Shown: piece after piece, positions 47,501 through 58,493 of the stretch
How the letters are laid out: every line of letters starts with the position of its first letter
How positions within the stretch are numbered: the first letter of the stretch is position 1
NCBI GenBank assembly: GCA_023053545.1
Contig: JAKZAN010000006.1
Span: 2,113,001 to 2,177,000, forward strand
DNA length: 64,000 nucleotides
Source of the DNA: Lepidurus packardi
Lineage: Eukaryota; Arthropoda; Branchiopoda; Notostraca; Triopsidae
Reading direction: 5' to 3'
The notes under the pieces: generated by a model
Told to the model about the DNA's origin: nothing
Database searches by the model: none
The model's input: only the letters and a program-made list of their open reading frames with translations
Made by a program: the position numbers and the translations under genes

Positions 47501-50500
47501 CTGAATATCGTCAGGAGCCCGAGCAGCAAGCCTTCGGGAGAATCTTGGCTAAAGTAACCTAAACTAAACAGTGTTGGTGTGTCTGGGCTGAGCTTTAGTT
47601 GGGTAAGAACGCGTTCTATGCATGAGTGTGTGTCGGGGGGAGCGTTGGGACGGAGGCTGGAAACCAGCCAGCATCCTCCTCCTTCGTCTTGAGTAACTGG
47701 GCTTATCCTGCTTCTCTTCCTTATCCAAGACCATTGCCATTCCGGTTTTTAGTTGACGCACAGACAGTCTGAAGTTCTAGTTCTGCCTTCTGTGAATTCG
47801 AGTGTTGATTTGACCCGTTTTACACGTGAGAGCTGAACAGTTTACAACCCCAATCATTTTTTGGTGAGGTTTGACAGCGTTATGGCTGAAAGCATGTTAA
47901 TTGGCTAGATCATCAATGGCTACCCGTGCACCGTAATATAATTTCTAGTGAAATGGCCGCAGCGTCGATTTTGCGACCTGGATCTGGGACCGTACTGCCC
48001 AAAACCTCGAATAATAACCTCAGGTGTCGTAATTCCAGTTCCACGGTAGCGTCTCGTCCATTGCCGACAAACTATTCTTCCGGGTGTCACAATAGTTCCC
48101 GAAAAGGGCCTCAGCAACTCAAACGGCCAACAGTCGATGAAAGAAAAGTAACCAAAACCCATATAGTTTCAGGGGTAGTGAGGAAGCAGGAACACGAAAA
48201 GCCAGCACCATCTCAAGAACGATGTCGTCCTGTTTACAGCATCCCTGACCTCGATGCCACTACAGCCTGTAGCGATCGAAAAGCCTCAGGCATGGGCTCT
48301 GTAGGCATTTCCGGGCCGGACACCAACAATAGCTCCCGCCCTCGTCCTCCTATGATTAGCACCGCCGCTTCTAATTCTAGTACTACTCTCCCTTTTCCGA
48401 AACGAAACAGTATTTGCGATAATGGCTTCTCAACTCGCCTACCTTCAGCAGGACCCGTTCCCAGTATTCACTTGCCCTGCAAGACTAGTGCCTCTAAGAG
48501 CGGAAGAGTTGTAGGAGGCAATTCTGCAAATTCAAAAATACCTACACCGACAAGAACGCATGCTACTTTACCACGCATAGCGCGGGTTGTCGGCAAAGAT
48601 CTAACTCAGTCAACTTCAACACGTGCAAACCCATCGGCCATGGTGGTTCCAAGCCGCCGCATCAGTATCACTTCTACCATTGTTAAACCGACCGTGAAAC
48701 AGATACAGAACACGCCGTTGCCTTCGGTGCGTATTTACTCAGAGAATAACCAACTCGTGCGCAAAGAACAGTACCAGCCAGAGCAAACGCGGAAAACGTC
48801 TTCGACAGAAATTCCGAGAAGAAGGGACAACCAAATGGGTTCCGCCTCAACTCTTCCCAAATCTAGTCTTATTCAACGAAAACTTGGTACTTCAACCGCT
48901 CCGACGATTACAACGAAGACCAAACCTAACGCCTCGGCAGTGACGGCGCCTGTTCCCCGAATCAAACCGAAGATCGCGCCTACGCGCATCCCCGTAAACA
49001 GTTCAGGTAACGTTTTCCTCTCACAGATGGCGTGTTGAGGCATTTCCTGAATACAAAATATAGCTGCTTTCTGGGTTTTTACCCGCTTTTACTCGAGCAA
49101 GGTAAATAAGCGTTACCTGGCGCACCTGCGCTTCCCTTGATCGCGTTGGCATGGCGAAGTCCCCCTTCTCTGTCTGTCACAAGGTCGCAAGTTAAGCCCG
49201 TTTCGCTAGTCTCTGTAACACCAGCACAGGGTCCACACACAGAAACCGTGGAGGAATTTTGCCCGTGAGTGAGCTAGTTATTTCCATTACATCCAAGTTC
49301 GTGATAGCAACACCGCTGCAAAAAAGTTCCTTGCTGTTTGTGGCTGATAGATTGTTTCGTGCAAAAGTTTTATAACTAGCTTTGGAATCTATTTAACATT
49401 CCTCAACCGACTTCCAAGTCAACGCTAACTGCAGGTTTCGAGAATGATCGTAGCGACATGAAAACCCGTTTCTAAGCGCGTCAAATTGGAACTCCGTACT
49501 TCACAGGGTAATTAGTGGCGAAATGCTTTACCGGAAATGAGATTCAAGATTGAAGCCAGGATTGCCAGTCCAATAACAATAAACAGCAGGAAGGTTAGGC
49601 TGGCCGTTCGACTTGACCGTGACCCTAGGCGCTTAGCACGGGGTCATTTTTTGCATAGTTAACTGATATACCTGGCATGCCAACCGCCATATTCAACATT
49701 CCCCAAACTCTCCAACCGTCCTAAGTTTGTCTCCCTTCCTCTTGGCTTCAAGCTTTGCTTCTTTTACTATAAAGCATAAAAGCTCTATTCATCAGCCCTT
49801 ATTTCCTGCTCGACTTCGCCGTAGCATGCAATGGGGTATAGGGATAAGGGTTAGTCTTCTTGTGTAAAAGCCAGCCGAGCAACCACTATCCGTATTGGGA
49901 GCCAATATAACCTATAAAAAATACCATAACCCGAAGCAATCACAACCCTGCCCTTACTCTTTCAGATTTCATCTAGGGCGGTAGCTAACATACTTTAATC
50001 AAGTAAAGCCTTTACTCTGAAACATATTGGGTTGCTATATGGCATATTTCCTAATCCGAAGGCAAAGGGGGCTTAACTTTCTAGGAACAAAAGCCAGCAA
50101 TTCGATCCACAAGACCTTCGTTGCCTTGCCCCTAGCAAGGCGAAACCGAAAGGACAACCTAAAACCCGACCTGACCCTGATGTTACTCAAAATGCTTTAC
50201 AACATTCCAAAAAGAAAAGTCATAACGTGGCAAGCTTTGAACTTGCCGTAGCTATGCGCCCAAGTCATAGATTTCGAACTTGAATTAAAGCACCACTATA
50301 TATAGCCCCTTCATCCTTTTGTTGCTTTATCTTGGGTAACGGTAACAAATGCAAGGCCGGACTGGTACCTCACGAAATCAAATTACGGATTTGGTTTAAG
50401 TATAACCCCTTGACTACAGTTTCATGGTTGAATTTAAAGCCACCTTCATCAATCTTAAGGACATCAACGTATTTCGCTATTGATTTTTACGATAAATACA

Positions 50501-53500
50501 GGTCGTGTAAAGCACGTTGTCGTTCTTCAACAGGCTTTTAAATGCTGTTCGTAAAGGTTCTAACCTGAAATGGCATTTTCGCGTGATGCTTGAGAATAGT
50601 AGAAAAAAATCTGGACCCGAATTAATACCCGGAAATATAAAAGAATAAAACCTACGGCCCCACACGCAACATTCTTTCAAGGAAAAGATTTTCTGGGTAA
50701 AAAGTTTCTGCTAATTTGAAAAATTAACTGCACTAAAAAATCACGGTTATGATAAGTTTCTTTAAAAAAAAAAGCTAATCTAAGCAGTTAGACAGAAAGT
50801 GTTTATAACAAATGCTTAAGCTTCTAAATATCCCATCTGTCGCTTTTTCGCCGAAACACAAAGAAAAGAAAAGTGGTTTGTGTCCGAGCACAGGTGTATG
50901 TTGAATTTCTGTTGCTAGGGACAACAGCTCTATGATTACAAAGCTAACCTGGTTTCATTCACTAACAATGCTGTACGCCTGTATTGCTCTTTCGTCAACT
51001 CAGATGTCTTCTACTTCAGATTAACACTTGGAATACGTGAGTCCAAGTAATGTATAACTCGTACGAAAACTGGAAAGAGGGACAGCCTTCGAATTTGAAT
51101 TTAAGCCCAGTTCATTCACTCTTCACAATCCCTTCTCTTCTTGAATATGCGACAGACGTCCAGGTTTGCCGGAGAACGGCGGTCGACCTCATTTGGAGCA
51201 AGAACTGGCATAAACCTACCCACTTGATAATCAAAAACTGCATGATCAATCCTCAAAGGAAAGTGAAACAAAAAACTACTATACTACTTTCACTGAAGCT
51301 AGAAATCAACCTTTCATACAAACCATAGGGCACACAAGTTGTATTCTTTAAAAAAAGGTTCTGATGATGCGACAAACATTCTTTTAAAGAAAATACCGCT
51401 TTGGGGCTGTTAAGAACGATATACGTGACAAATTTATCCTGAATATACTTGTGTGTGTAAAACTGGTTGTCAAAACTTCCAACTAACGTGATCGAACCTT
51501 CTAATTTCTAGGAAGCTTAGTAGCCGGGTCTGCCGCTTCCCGGACGTCGTCATTAAGAGCTGGTGTCCAGACCATAAACACAAACCCATCAGATCCGTCT
51601 ATTTCTCTGTGGCAACCGGCGCCGCACGCGTCCGTTCCTCCTTTCGAAGTGCTTCCCGCGTGTGAATGGATGTTTCCAATCGCAAGTGGGGGTGATCCTG
51701 ACAGCGAAAGGTGGCCCCGAATGGGTAGCCAGTCTAGCGTTCCACTTCCATCTTGTGATCGGTGTATATCGTCTAGTACCAGAGAAACGTGGACGCCAAC
51801 AGCTTTTCGTAGACATCAACATACCCACAATTCCTTTTCGGAAACCTGCATTTCGGTACCGCCCACCGGTAGCAACAGTGACCCGTTGGATCATTCCAGC
51901 TACTCTCGTGACGTCGCAATTGTAAATCAGCCGTTGAAAACTATCTCGCAATGTGTCTCTACCGATCAGGATAGTTACATCGCCTTTGATTTCTACCGCA
52001 GTAACAGCAAAACGGCAAGCGAAGATGGAGTAATTTTACAGTCTGAGTCCGCGGACAAGTTATGGACTTCCAATCCGTCCGTTTTCCCACTTGAATTGTG
52101 CGCGATTGGTGACACTAGTCTAAACAGCAACATGTTGGACTTGCTGACGCCACAAATGCAAACTGAAAGCAGCACAAACACGTCGTGGCCAGCTAACGTC
52201 CATCGACACGGCATGTTGTTAGACCAAGTTCACGTTGCCGAGCAGCAGCAACATTCAGCATCCAGCAGTGTGACAACCAGTCCGCGGTCATCTTTGCAGT
52301 CTGACCCAGCCAACGATTTGGGATACAGTTCTGAGAAGTTACCAGATGAAGAAGAAGACGAAGCGAGTGTGCATAACTTTACGTCAAGTGGACATCAGTT
52401 AGATCCATGGTACAGTCGTGCCAAATTGAATTTCGAAGCCTTGGAAGAAGCCATTGTGCAATCCGGACGACTCAATAGTATAGCTATGAATGCTAGTAGT
52501 CATAATAACATGGATCTTCAGAATTCACCATTGCAGAACCAATCTTGTGATGGCCATGACACGAGTCAAGTCAAGGATATAGACATATTGGACGACCTCT
52601 TCAAATTCGTCTCAAAAGGTAAGCTCACGTTCTGGGAAGTCCAATGATGTCGATGACTACGTTGTACGTTTCTGTGGTGTACCTATTTAACAACAGGACT
52701 AACTTGGCTGCTCTGCAAATATTGCAAAATATGATGTAACGTGCTGGTCATTCTGAAGGTCTAACTTGCTAAACCGGCTTAAAGATTTGCTCAGGACTAT
52801 CTTGACTGTCTTTCATACTGACTGTGAAAGATGTGGGAATATAGCATTACTAAATTGAGGACGGATGTCCGGAGGACGCGGAACCAGCCTTGCTAAGGCC
52901 GAACAGTGCCGTGACGTCAACGTTTACTCCATTAGTATTAGGAAAAGGAAGACAAATGCCAACGAGAAAAACCTAATTACGTATTCAACACTCCCCCTTT
53001 GATTTCCTGTCTATTGCCTTAAATGCTGGTCGACGATCGAAAAAACTTGCTGACCCTTAAGTTGTCTAACAATAGTTAGACTGCACGTAATAAAATTTTA
53101 TACAGCGGACAGTTCAACCAGGTGCTTATAAATTTTATATGAAGAGCTGTCCTTACTAAATTTAAAAGATAAGAAATTCCTTTTTAGATTCTCTCTTGAG
53201 GGAAAAGCCATATATTATAGCAGTTTTTAATAACAGTTACATTCAAAGTTATAATGTTGGTCGTAGCGAACCAATCAATTGTATCGGCTATCCAGTTCTT
53301 TTTGCAAGATTCACAAAAATTGATCACGTTTTCTTATTCCTTCGCTTTTACCATTATATGCGTGAAAGTTGCCTTTCAGTTTGAGACTTAAAAAACAGAG
53401 GAAAACTAAAAAAAAACTAAAAAAAAAACTAAAAAAAGAGGACATATCAAGTTTTCTGAGGAAAAACGCACGGGAGAAATCCCACATAAAACTCGGGTTA

Positions 53501-56500
53501 TCCAGAATTTTGACGTTGTGGTTTTTGTCGGCTACGCATGCTTAGGAAACTCTTCCTTCGTATCAGACACGGTCACCCCTTATCAAGTTACCATTTGAAA
53601 AATTTGGCAAAGGTAAATGCACGAATTCCAAAGCCGATAAAAAAACAGGTTTTTTTAAAAAAAAATTTTAAATGAGAAGCAGCAATCTTCCACTGTTGTG
53701 CTAATTTTCCACATTTTAAAACTTTGTTTCCTCCTTTCTTTTACAGATCGTCTTTTCCATGTAATGATCCAAAAAACTGGACAAGGTTTGGGCTTAAGCG
53801 TATCAGGTGGAATTGAACCTTTACCAACAGATAACACGCCACCCGGACCCGCCCCCGCATGGGCTGGTTTAATACGCATTAAGAAGATATTCCCCTATGG
53901 CGCCGCGTGGGCTACGGGACAACTGGAGCCGGGCGATTTACTCTTAACCGCAAACCAGACCACGCTCACGGGCCTCACAAACCACGTAAGTTTCCGTTAC
54001 CTGGGATTTGTATGCATAAGCATAAACCACAGTTGTAATACTATCCTACACCTAGTTTGCCTTTCTTGTATCTTTGGGAAGGTAGGGCGAGCCCTATTAG
54101 GCATTCAGCCTTATCAGGTCAGTGAATAAAACCAATGGTAAATGCCTCGTTCTTTTTCTTTTCAAGCAAAAAAAAGGTTAATATGAATTGAACTGTTTCG
54201 TCATACGGAAATTCAGAAAGAATTATAAAAAATCAAAACGAGTGTGAGCTCTACGAGTAATAACAAACGCAAAAATTGCCGAGCTTAATATATGTTTGAT
54301 GTCGAAAAACAAATTGAAAGCCTTGTTTCAAACGCCAGTGTGAACTGGTTAGCCTTCATGCTTGTTACTGCTACCGGAAATTAAAGTGAGAATTTCTGAT
54401 GGTACTTGACAAAAAAAATCCCACGACAAGTAAAATTACACAAGATTCCAATATGAAAAACCATCAGTAGGATTCATGTAATAAGCTTAAAGTTATTCAA
54501 CGATAATGAGACCAAAAGCAAAAATATGAATAAGCAAAGACTGAGTGGGTTCAGCGAGTAGTGAATTAAATAGCACAGGTGTGAACTGCAGCTGCTGAAA
54601 AATAGGGCCATGACTCAACGTTTTCATAAGCGTCCTACGGCTAACACGCTTGTAACGATAAAATACTGTAGCTGCCTTCTTCTCCTGCTTCCAGAAATAG
54701 TTACATTTACGGAAAGGTTTTCTAGCTTTCCAAAACTCTCGCATTTTGGGGATGGTTATAGCCTTTTTCTTCGGAGAAAATCCTCTTTGTATTATGTTTA
54801 GCACACCTAGCTGACTTAGGAGAATGACACAAGCTCTGACAAGAGTTGAAAACACCCAGTCTTGTTGCCCGTGCCAAATATTGCTTGACTGCCTGCAGAC
54901 TTGTTCAGTGACTATTCAATCCATCCGCGAATCTTCTTAGCATATTCGATGGCGTGGTGCTCAAAAACTGTGCCTTTTCTGCTACAGAAATGTCTTTTAC
55001 CGAGTTCGAGGTTAACTACACTTTCGTAACATCTTAACGATAATGCTTTATCGCTTCAAGGTCCTTGAACTCTGCCTCTGTCTGTCTTATTGCTATATCT
55101 TGCTTGTTATTTTTCACATCATACACAGTGCTTCCCTCCTGGGCACCATAACGTGAAAGGCCAAGTATATAATACTCTTTACCCTAAAGTTCAACCATGG
55201 CTACTGGGAAACGCAAAGTGTAGGACCCCAAAGAGCGCGAGAAAGGGCATGTCAAACTCAAAATTGTACCTTGCAGGTGTAAAAGAAAATGGAGAGTTAC
55301 AAGTGCATGCTGTTTGGTAGTACTTGAAAACCGAGATTGCACTCTCACGCTTGCCCCTTTGCCCACCTTTACCTTTAAGGGACTTTAATAGTCAAGTTCC
55401 TGCTTTGCTTTCCTTTCTTATACGAAATAAAAAGCAAATAGAACGTTCCCATACGAGCTTACATCAGCTGATGACGTTGCATGCCTCCAATTTAAGATAA
55501 TTTGATATTATAAAAAAAAATGACAGGGGAAAAGGGACAAGGATAGACCGGCCAGTGAACCGCGACAATTGTCGTCGAGGACAAATGTGACGGTCGCTGA
55601 ACACGCGGATATCATTCTTTAAGTCTTTAACCTGCTGCTTATTTTCTTAATCGTAAATGGCGCTTAGATTAATTTATTTTGCTTTTGGTGTGTTTCAACA
55701 TTATAGGAAGCCTTAGAAGTTCTGCGGACCTGCCCTCAAGAAACCTTATTAACTATATGCCGTTTGCCATGGGAAACAGCCTGTCGCTTAGGTTTGGAGA
55801 TTCCTGGAGAGCATCAAGACGCTTTGACCGTCAAGACCGTCTCATCTAGTCATAATCTGTTGTCACTTCAATTTTCCTACTCAAGCTTAGGGGTAAGTAA
55901 AAAGAATAGAGCTCGAGGTCACCCTTTAGTACTAATTTTCTTATCCTCTTGGGCGCTTCGTGCAGGAATTTGAAGCAACGTTAACTAAAGTTAATGGTAG
56001 CCTCGGTTTTACTCTAAGGAAGGAAGACGAAAGTGTCTTGGGTCACTACATACGCTCTTTGGTGAAAGAACCGGCTATTTCAGATGGAAGACTTCGAGCT
56101 GGTGATAAAATCTTGAGCGTAAGCAGTCGCGATAGGTGTTTGTAACATTGTACCTCTAATTTCGACTTTTCTTCGCATAGGTCAACAATGTGGATATATC
56201 TTCCATGAGCCACAAAGAGGCCATCGCATTCCTGCGAAGATGCCCCGACACCGTGTCCATTCGACTGTTTCGCGATTCAGCTCTTACACCTGTTTCTCCT
56301 ACATCACCTACAGAACTCGAGCCTCCTCTTTCGTTTACCAAACCCAAACCTCTTCTTAGGTAATGAGACGAACTCAAAAATAATCCACGATATTAATTAT
56401 GTGTTGTACGGTATCGTAGGCAAGAAGCCCAGGACTTGTTGCACGATCTGGCAGTCAGAAAGCAAGCTGAATCTAGGGGAGCTTCTCCAAGTTCTGGAAG

Positions 56501-58127
56501 GAATGGAAGCAGTGCTTCAGCTGGAAGTGTTACGCCAAGTTCCCCTCGTCGTCGAAGGTTAACCAAAACTCCAAGTCCTGACTTAGCTACCGTTGCCAAA
56601 GATCGTAAGTGTTGAATTTCCTAAATAAACTTCCATAATTTTAAAACTTGACTAAAACTTTTGTAAGTAAGTACCTAGTCACATCCAATGACACTCAGCA
56701 AGACTTCGATTCTACCAGGTCATTCGTTATTAACACAACACTTGCAAAACAACTGGAGCGAAGACGTATAACATGCGCTTTGCGTATAGACGTACAACAC
56801 GCAAAGCACACGCGCTTGCCATCTGTTAGGTTTTTGGTTAAATTGTTGCTAACAGTTTTGAAAAAGACATGAAAAAAAGAACTTTTGTGCACTGAAATAA
56901 TGAAAGAAAATAATAGCTTAACATAAAAATAAATAAAATAATAATATAATAATATATTGAACAGTTGGTCTAACGTTTACTTCATCTGTGTTGCAGGTTA
57001 TGGCCTGGACGTGTTTGTATCTCCATTGGCGAATACGTCTATGTCACCGTTACACGAAAGCGACAGCGAAAAAGATACTAGCCTCACGAGTAATTCCTCA
57101 AATCTTTCTGGGGTATACTTTACGCCAAATGCAGTGAACTCAGCACAAAAAACCACCCGACCAGATTTTCTGAACTTGAACAACTTCGCGACAAAAAAAC
57201 AGAAATTTCTATTTACGCCACCCCAAGAAGACTCCAATCGGACTTTAGCTAGTTCATTGCATGAAAGAATACATGACAATGCCAGTCCAGTTGAATTAGA
57301 TCCTTGCAGTGAGCCACGTGAGGCAGGTGATGGAAGCACCAACTCAGATTCCGAGTTTACCCCTCCGGAATTGGCTAATTACGTGGTTAATACGGATAGT
57401 AGCAAACTCGAACCTTTGGAACCCTTCAGCCTCAATTCGGAGTGGACAGATTTATCTATTGATAACGAAGACAGGCTTTCGCGAATGGAAGATGGGACAG
57501 ACACTGTCGACTCGGCGGGATTTACACGACATGCTCCGTTAGGCTTATCAGACCGTGATAAAAGTCCGCTGTGCGTTAATTACAGTACTGAGCTGGCCAA
57601 AGCTAGTACAGGACCCTCCAAAGGCTTGCTCAAGTGGAAAGGTGTGCTTTTTACACCGGAAGAAGAGTTGCCTCCTTCCAGTCTTGTGGAAGACTCCCCT
57701 TCACTTTGTGAGTCCCATGGCGAAATGGACTTGGACGATTTTCATGGCACCGAACGCTACAAAGTAATATTGACAGACCAATTTGTATAAAGTAATTAAC
57801 GTAACTTGTTACAGGTTATGACTGTGGAATTAAACAAAGGTTGGAACAGTCGCTTAGGCTTTAGCGTTACCGTCGACAAGTGTAAAGCTTCCGTAGGTGC
57901 CATTTACGAGGACAGTGTTGCAGCTAAGGACGGAAGACTCCAAGTAGGAGATGAAATACTAAAAGTAATTACTGCTAGTCAAATGTTCAAACACGGAAAC
58001 TAATGTATCTTTCTTTTTCCAGGTGAACAACGATTACGTTGAAGGCTTGTCAAAAGAAGAAATTATTGACTTGCTGCGAAAAACGAGAGGTCCGGTGTCT
58101 ATAACTGTACGGAAAACATCGTTATAA
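35515..58127 (+). CDS. KIND-FERM-PDZ scaffold protein (PTPN13/FRMPD2-like, no phosphatase)
   Basis: Exons: 35515-35716, 35806-35885, 36099-36254, 37359-37451, 37590-38378, 38506-38592, 38707-38918, 38980-39115, 39284-39538, 39629-39867, 40037-40866, 41517-41646, 41719-41840, 44725-44840, 45687-45738, 47909-49006, 51512-52618, 53747-53985, 55707-55892, 55966-56118, 56181-56359, 56420-56604, 56997-57763, 57815-57964, 58023-58127. They splice in frame to about 2,555 codons. A KIND domain is at about 10-177 (VSLGEVLEVRGAPLQ). FERM is at about 441-765 (F1 from GRVLIVALDGRRIEM; F3 around PWKHIAKISHTRHDLI). PDZ1 is near 1070 (ALGI, then TPGGPAALEGTLQPGDRILS, very like PTPN13 PDZ1), PDZ2 near 1902 (GLGL), PDZ3 near 2044 (SLGF) and PDZ4 near 2472 (RLGF). 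Disordered serine-rich linkers lie between. The last residues, KTSL, fit a class I PDZ ligand. The role is inferred as a cortical scaffold at membrane and junctions. The KIND exons at 36099 and 37359 and the exon at 45687 are the least certain. Confidence 0.85.
39564..39576. repeat. Short GT microsatellite in a FERM intron
   Basis: A short run of GT dinucleotides lies in the intron between 39539 and 39628. Confidence 0.85.
42757..42794 (+). promoter_or_regulatory. Core promoter (TATA plus initiator) of the nested cuticle gene
   Basis: TATAAAAG at 42757-42764 is followed by TCAGT at 42790-42794, the arthropod initiator consensus at the expected spacing of about 30 bases. The ATG is at 42854, so the 5' UTR is about 60 bases. 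This shows that the cuticle gene has its own promoter within the intron of the scaffold gene. Confidence 0.75.
42854..44441 (+). CDS. R&R-type cuticle protein with long YEAP repeat tail (nested gene)
   Basis: Three exons (42854-42868, 42939-43097, 43179-44441) in phase 0 encode 478 aa. The first holds five codons (MVFFK) and the second completes the signal peptide (LVALIVLASQSLALP). The chitin-binding R&R consensus lies at about 59-125, with DYKYQFNIQDG, ESQKDGVVHGSYSYIRPDG and VQYTADKTGFH; spacing of the aromatic residues and the G-x-Y-x-Y-x-x-P-D-G core is canonical. About 34 YEAP repeats follow to about residue 385, then a TTTTTPRPAIPEVP stretch and the end KVYMRY. The product is a secreted structural protein of the exoskeleton, binding chitin through R&R; RR-1 versus RR-2 is not decided. 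It lies wholly inside one intron of the scaffold gene, same strand. Confidence 0.93.
43543..44288 (+). repeat. 21-bp tandem repeat array encoding YEAPK heptapeptides
   Basis: About 34 copies of a seven-codon unit Y-E-A-P-[KR]-x-x, where the last two residues are mostly PK, IS, PS, PN or RN. A larger unit of five heptads (order PS, PK, IS, RN, IS) is repeated at least twice, showing recent duplication by unequal exchange. The array keeps one other forward frame and an antisense frame open; these are by-products. Confidence 0.95.
45687..45738 (+). CDS. Short exon of the scaffold gene, or alternative first exon
   Basis: A 52-base exon between a strong acceptor (CACCTCATTGCAG) and donor GTAAGA. 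It enters in phase 0 and leaves in phase 1, matching both neighbours (44840 and 47909). It contains an in-frame ATG at 45705 (MQSELTLEERQ), so it could also start a shorter protein lacking KIND, FERM and PDZ1. Confidence 0.5.
47100..47504 (+). CDS. Unassigned open frame in a scaffold-gene intron
   Basis: A 134-codon frame begins with a signal-like leader (MRKFTLFLPLFAILFPL) and has a second hydrophobic stretch (VVTFVAFGFTTMLGSAGMIM). The same block is open in other frames, one reading as a charged helix (QKLQVLRHLREEQQQRNAV) and an antisense one of 103 codons, so the true frame is unclear. The block is less AT-rich than the surrounding intron. No promoter or family is recognised. It may be a nested gene, an untranslated first exon or chance. 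Confidence 0.22.
   Translation: MRKFTLFLPLFAILFPLRLNYEPESRNQDVSRPRTFGLYAELEKLDVVTFVAFGFTTMLGSAGMIMARQGHREIQPAAPAKFLPSVFIVGRVGRVSDRLKSSKFSVISVKNNNNVTPSWRADTNSSLKEKSGGA
49007..51511 (+). other. Intron of the scaffold gene
   Basis: A 2.5 kb intron between two long disordered-linker exons, both phase 1. I see no supported exon, RNA gene or repeat inside it. Two short forward frames (50027 and 51050) look random. Confidence 0.65.
52619..53746 (+). other. Intron of the scaffold gene
   Basis: A 1.1 kb AT-rich intron before the PDZ2 exon. It contains the ACTAAAAA-type low-complexity tract at 53404-53437 and no supported gene. Confidence 0.7.
53404..53437. repeat. Low-complexity CTAAAAAA tandem tract
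   Basis: Three or four units of CTAAAAAA-type sequence, differing in the length of the A run, lie within an intron. Confidence 0.85.
53986..55706 (+). other. Intron splitting PDZ2 of the scaffold gene
   Basis: A 1.7 kb intron in phase 0 separates the halves of PDZ2 (LTGLTNH and EALEVLRTC). A 120-codon antisense frame at 54493-54855 is basic and hydrophobic without family resemblance and is not accepted as a gene. Confidence 0.65.
56919..56957. repeat. AT-rich simple repeat (AATA/ATAATA units)
   Basis: A run of AATA, AATAAAT and ATAATAT units lies in the short intron before the exon at 56997. No function is evident. Confidence 0.8.
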
Positions 58128-58493
58128 TTTTTTCTTATATCCTTCTTATCTATCCCTTTTCTTGTACGTACTTTTGGCCCCCAAGTTACGCCATGCAAGT
58201 ATCATCAGTCAGGGTGCCATTCCGTGTTCGACTATGTTATGTTTATGAGTGTACATTTTTATGGTTAGAAAAGCTTTTAAGAGACTTCGCAGCATTTCCG
58301 CATAAGAAATCTTTAGTGCTGTGCCATGACTTTGGCATCTGTACAGTGTGTAAAGCAATACGTGACAAGCGTTTAATTTATCCAATGTATAAAAAGTTAA
58401 CATACAAGCGGGCGTGAGCCATTTGAAATTGCAAAAAATTGATCAGTATTCATAATACGGCTATCAATGTTACATTAAAACCGTACGTTTTAG

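Noticed and set aside
54493-54855. 120-codon antisense frame in the PDZ2 intron
   Set aside because: Basic and hydrophobic by AT-rich chance; no domain or promoter.
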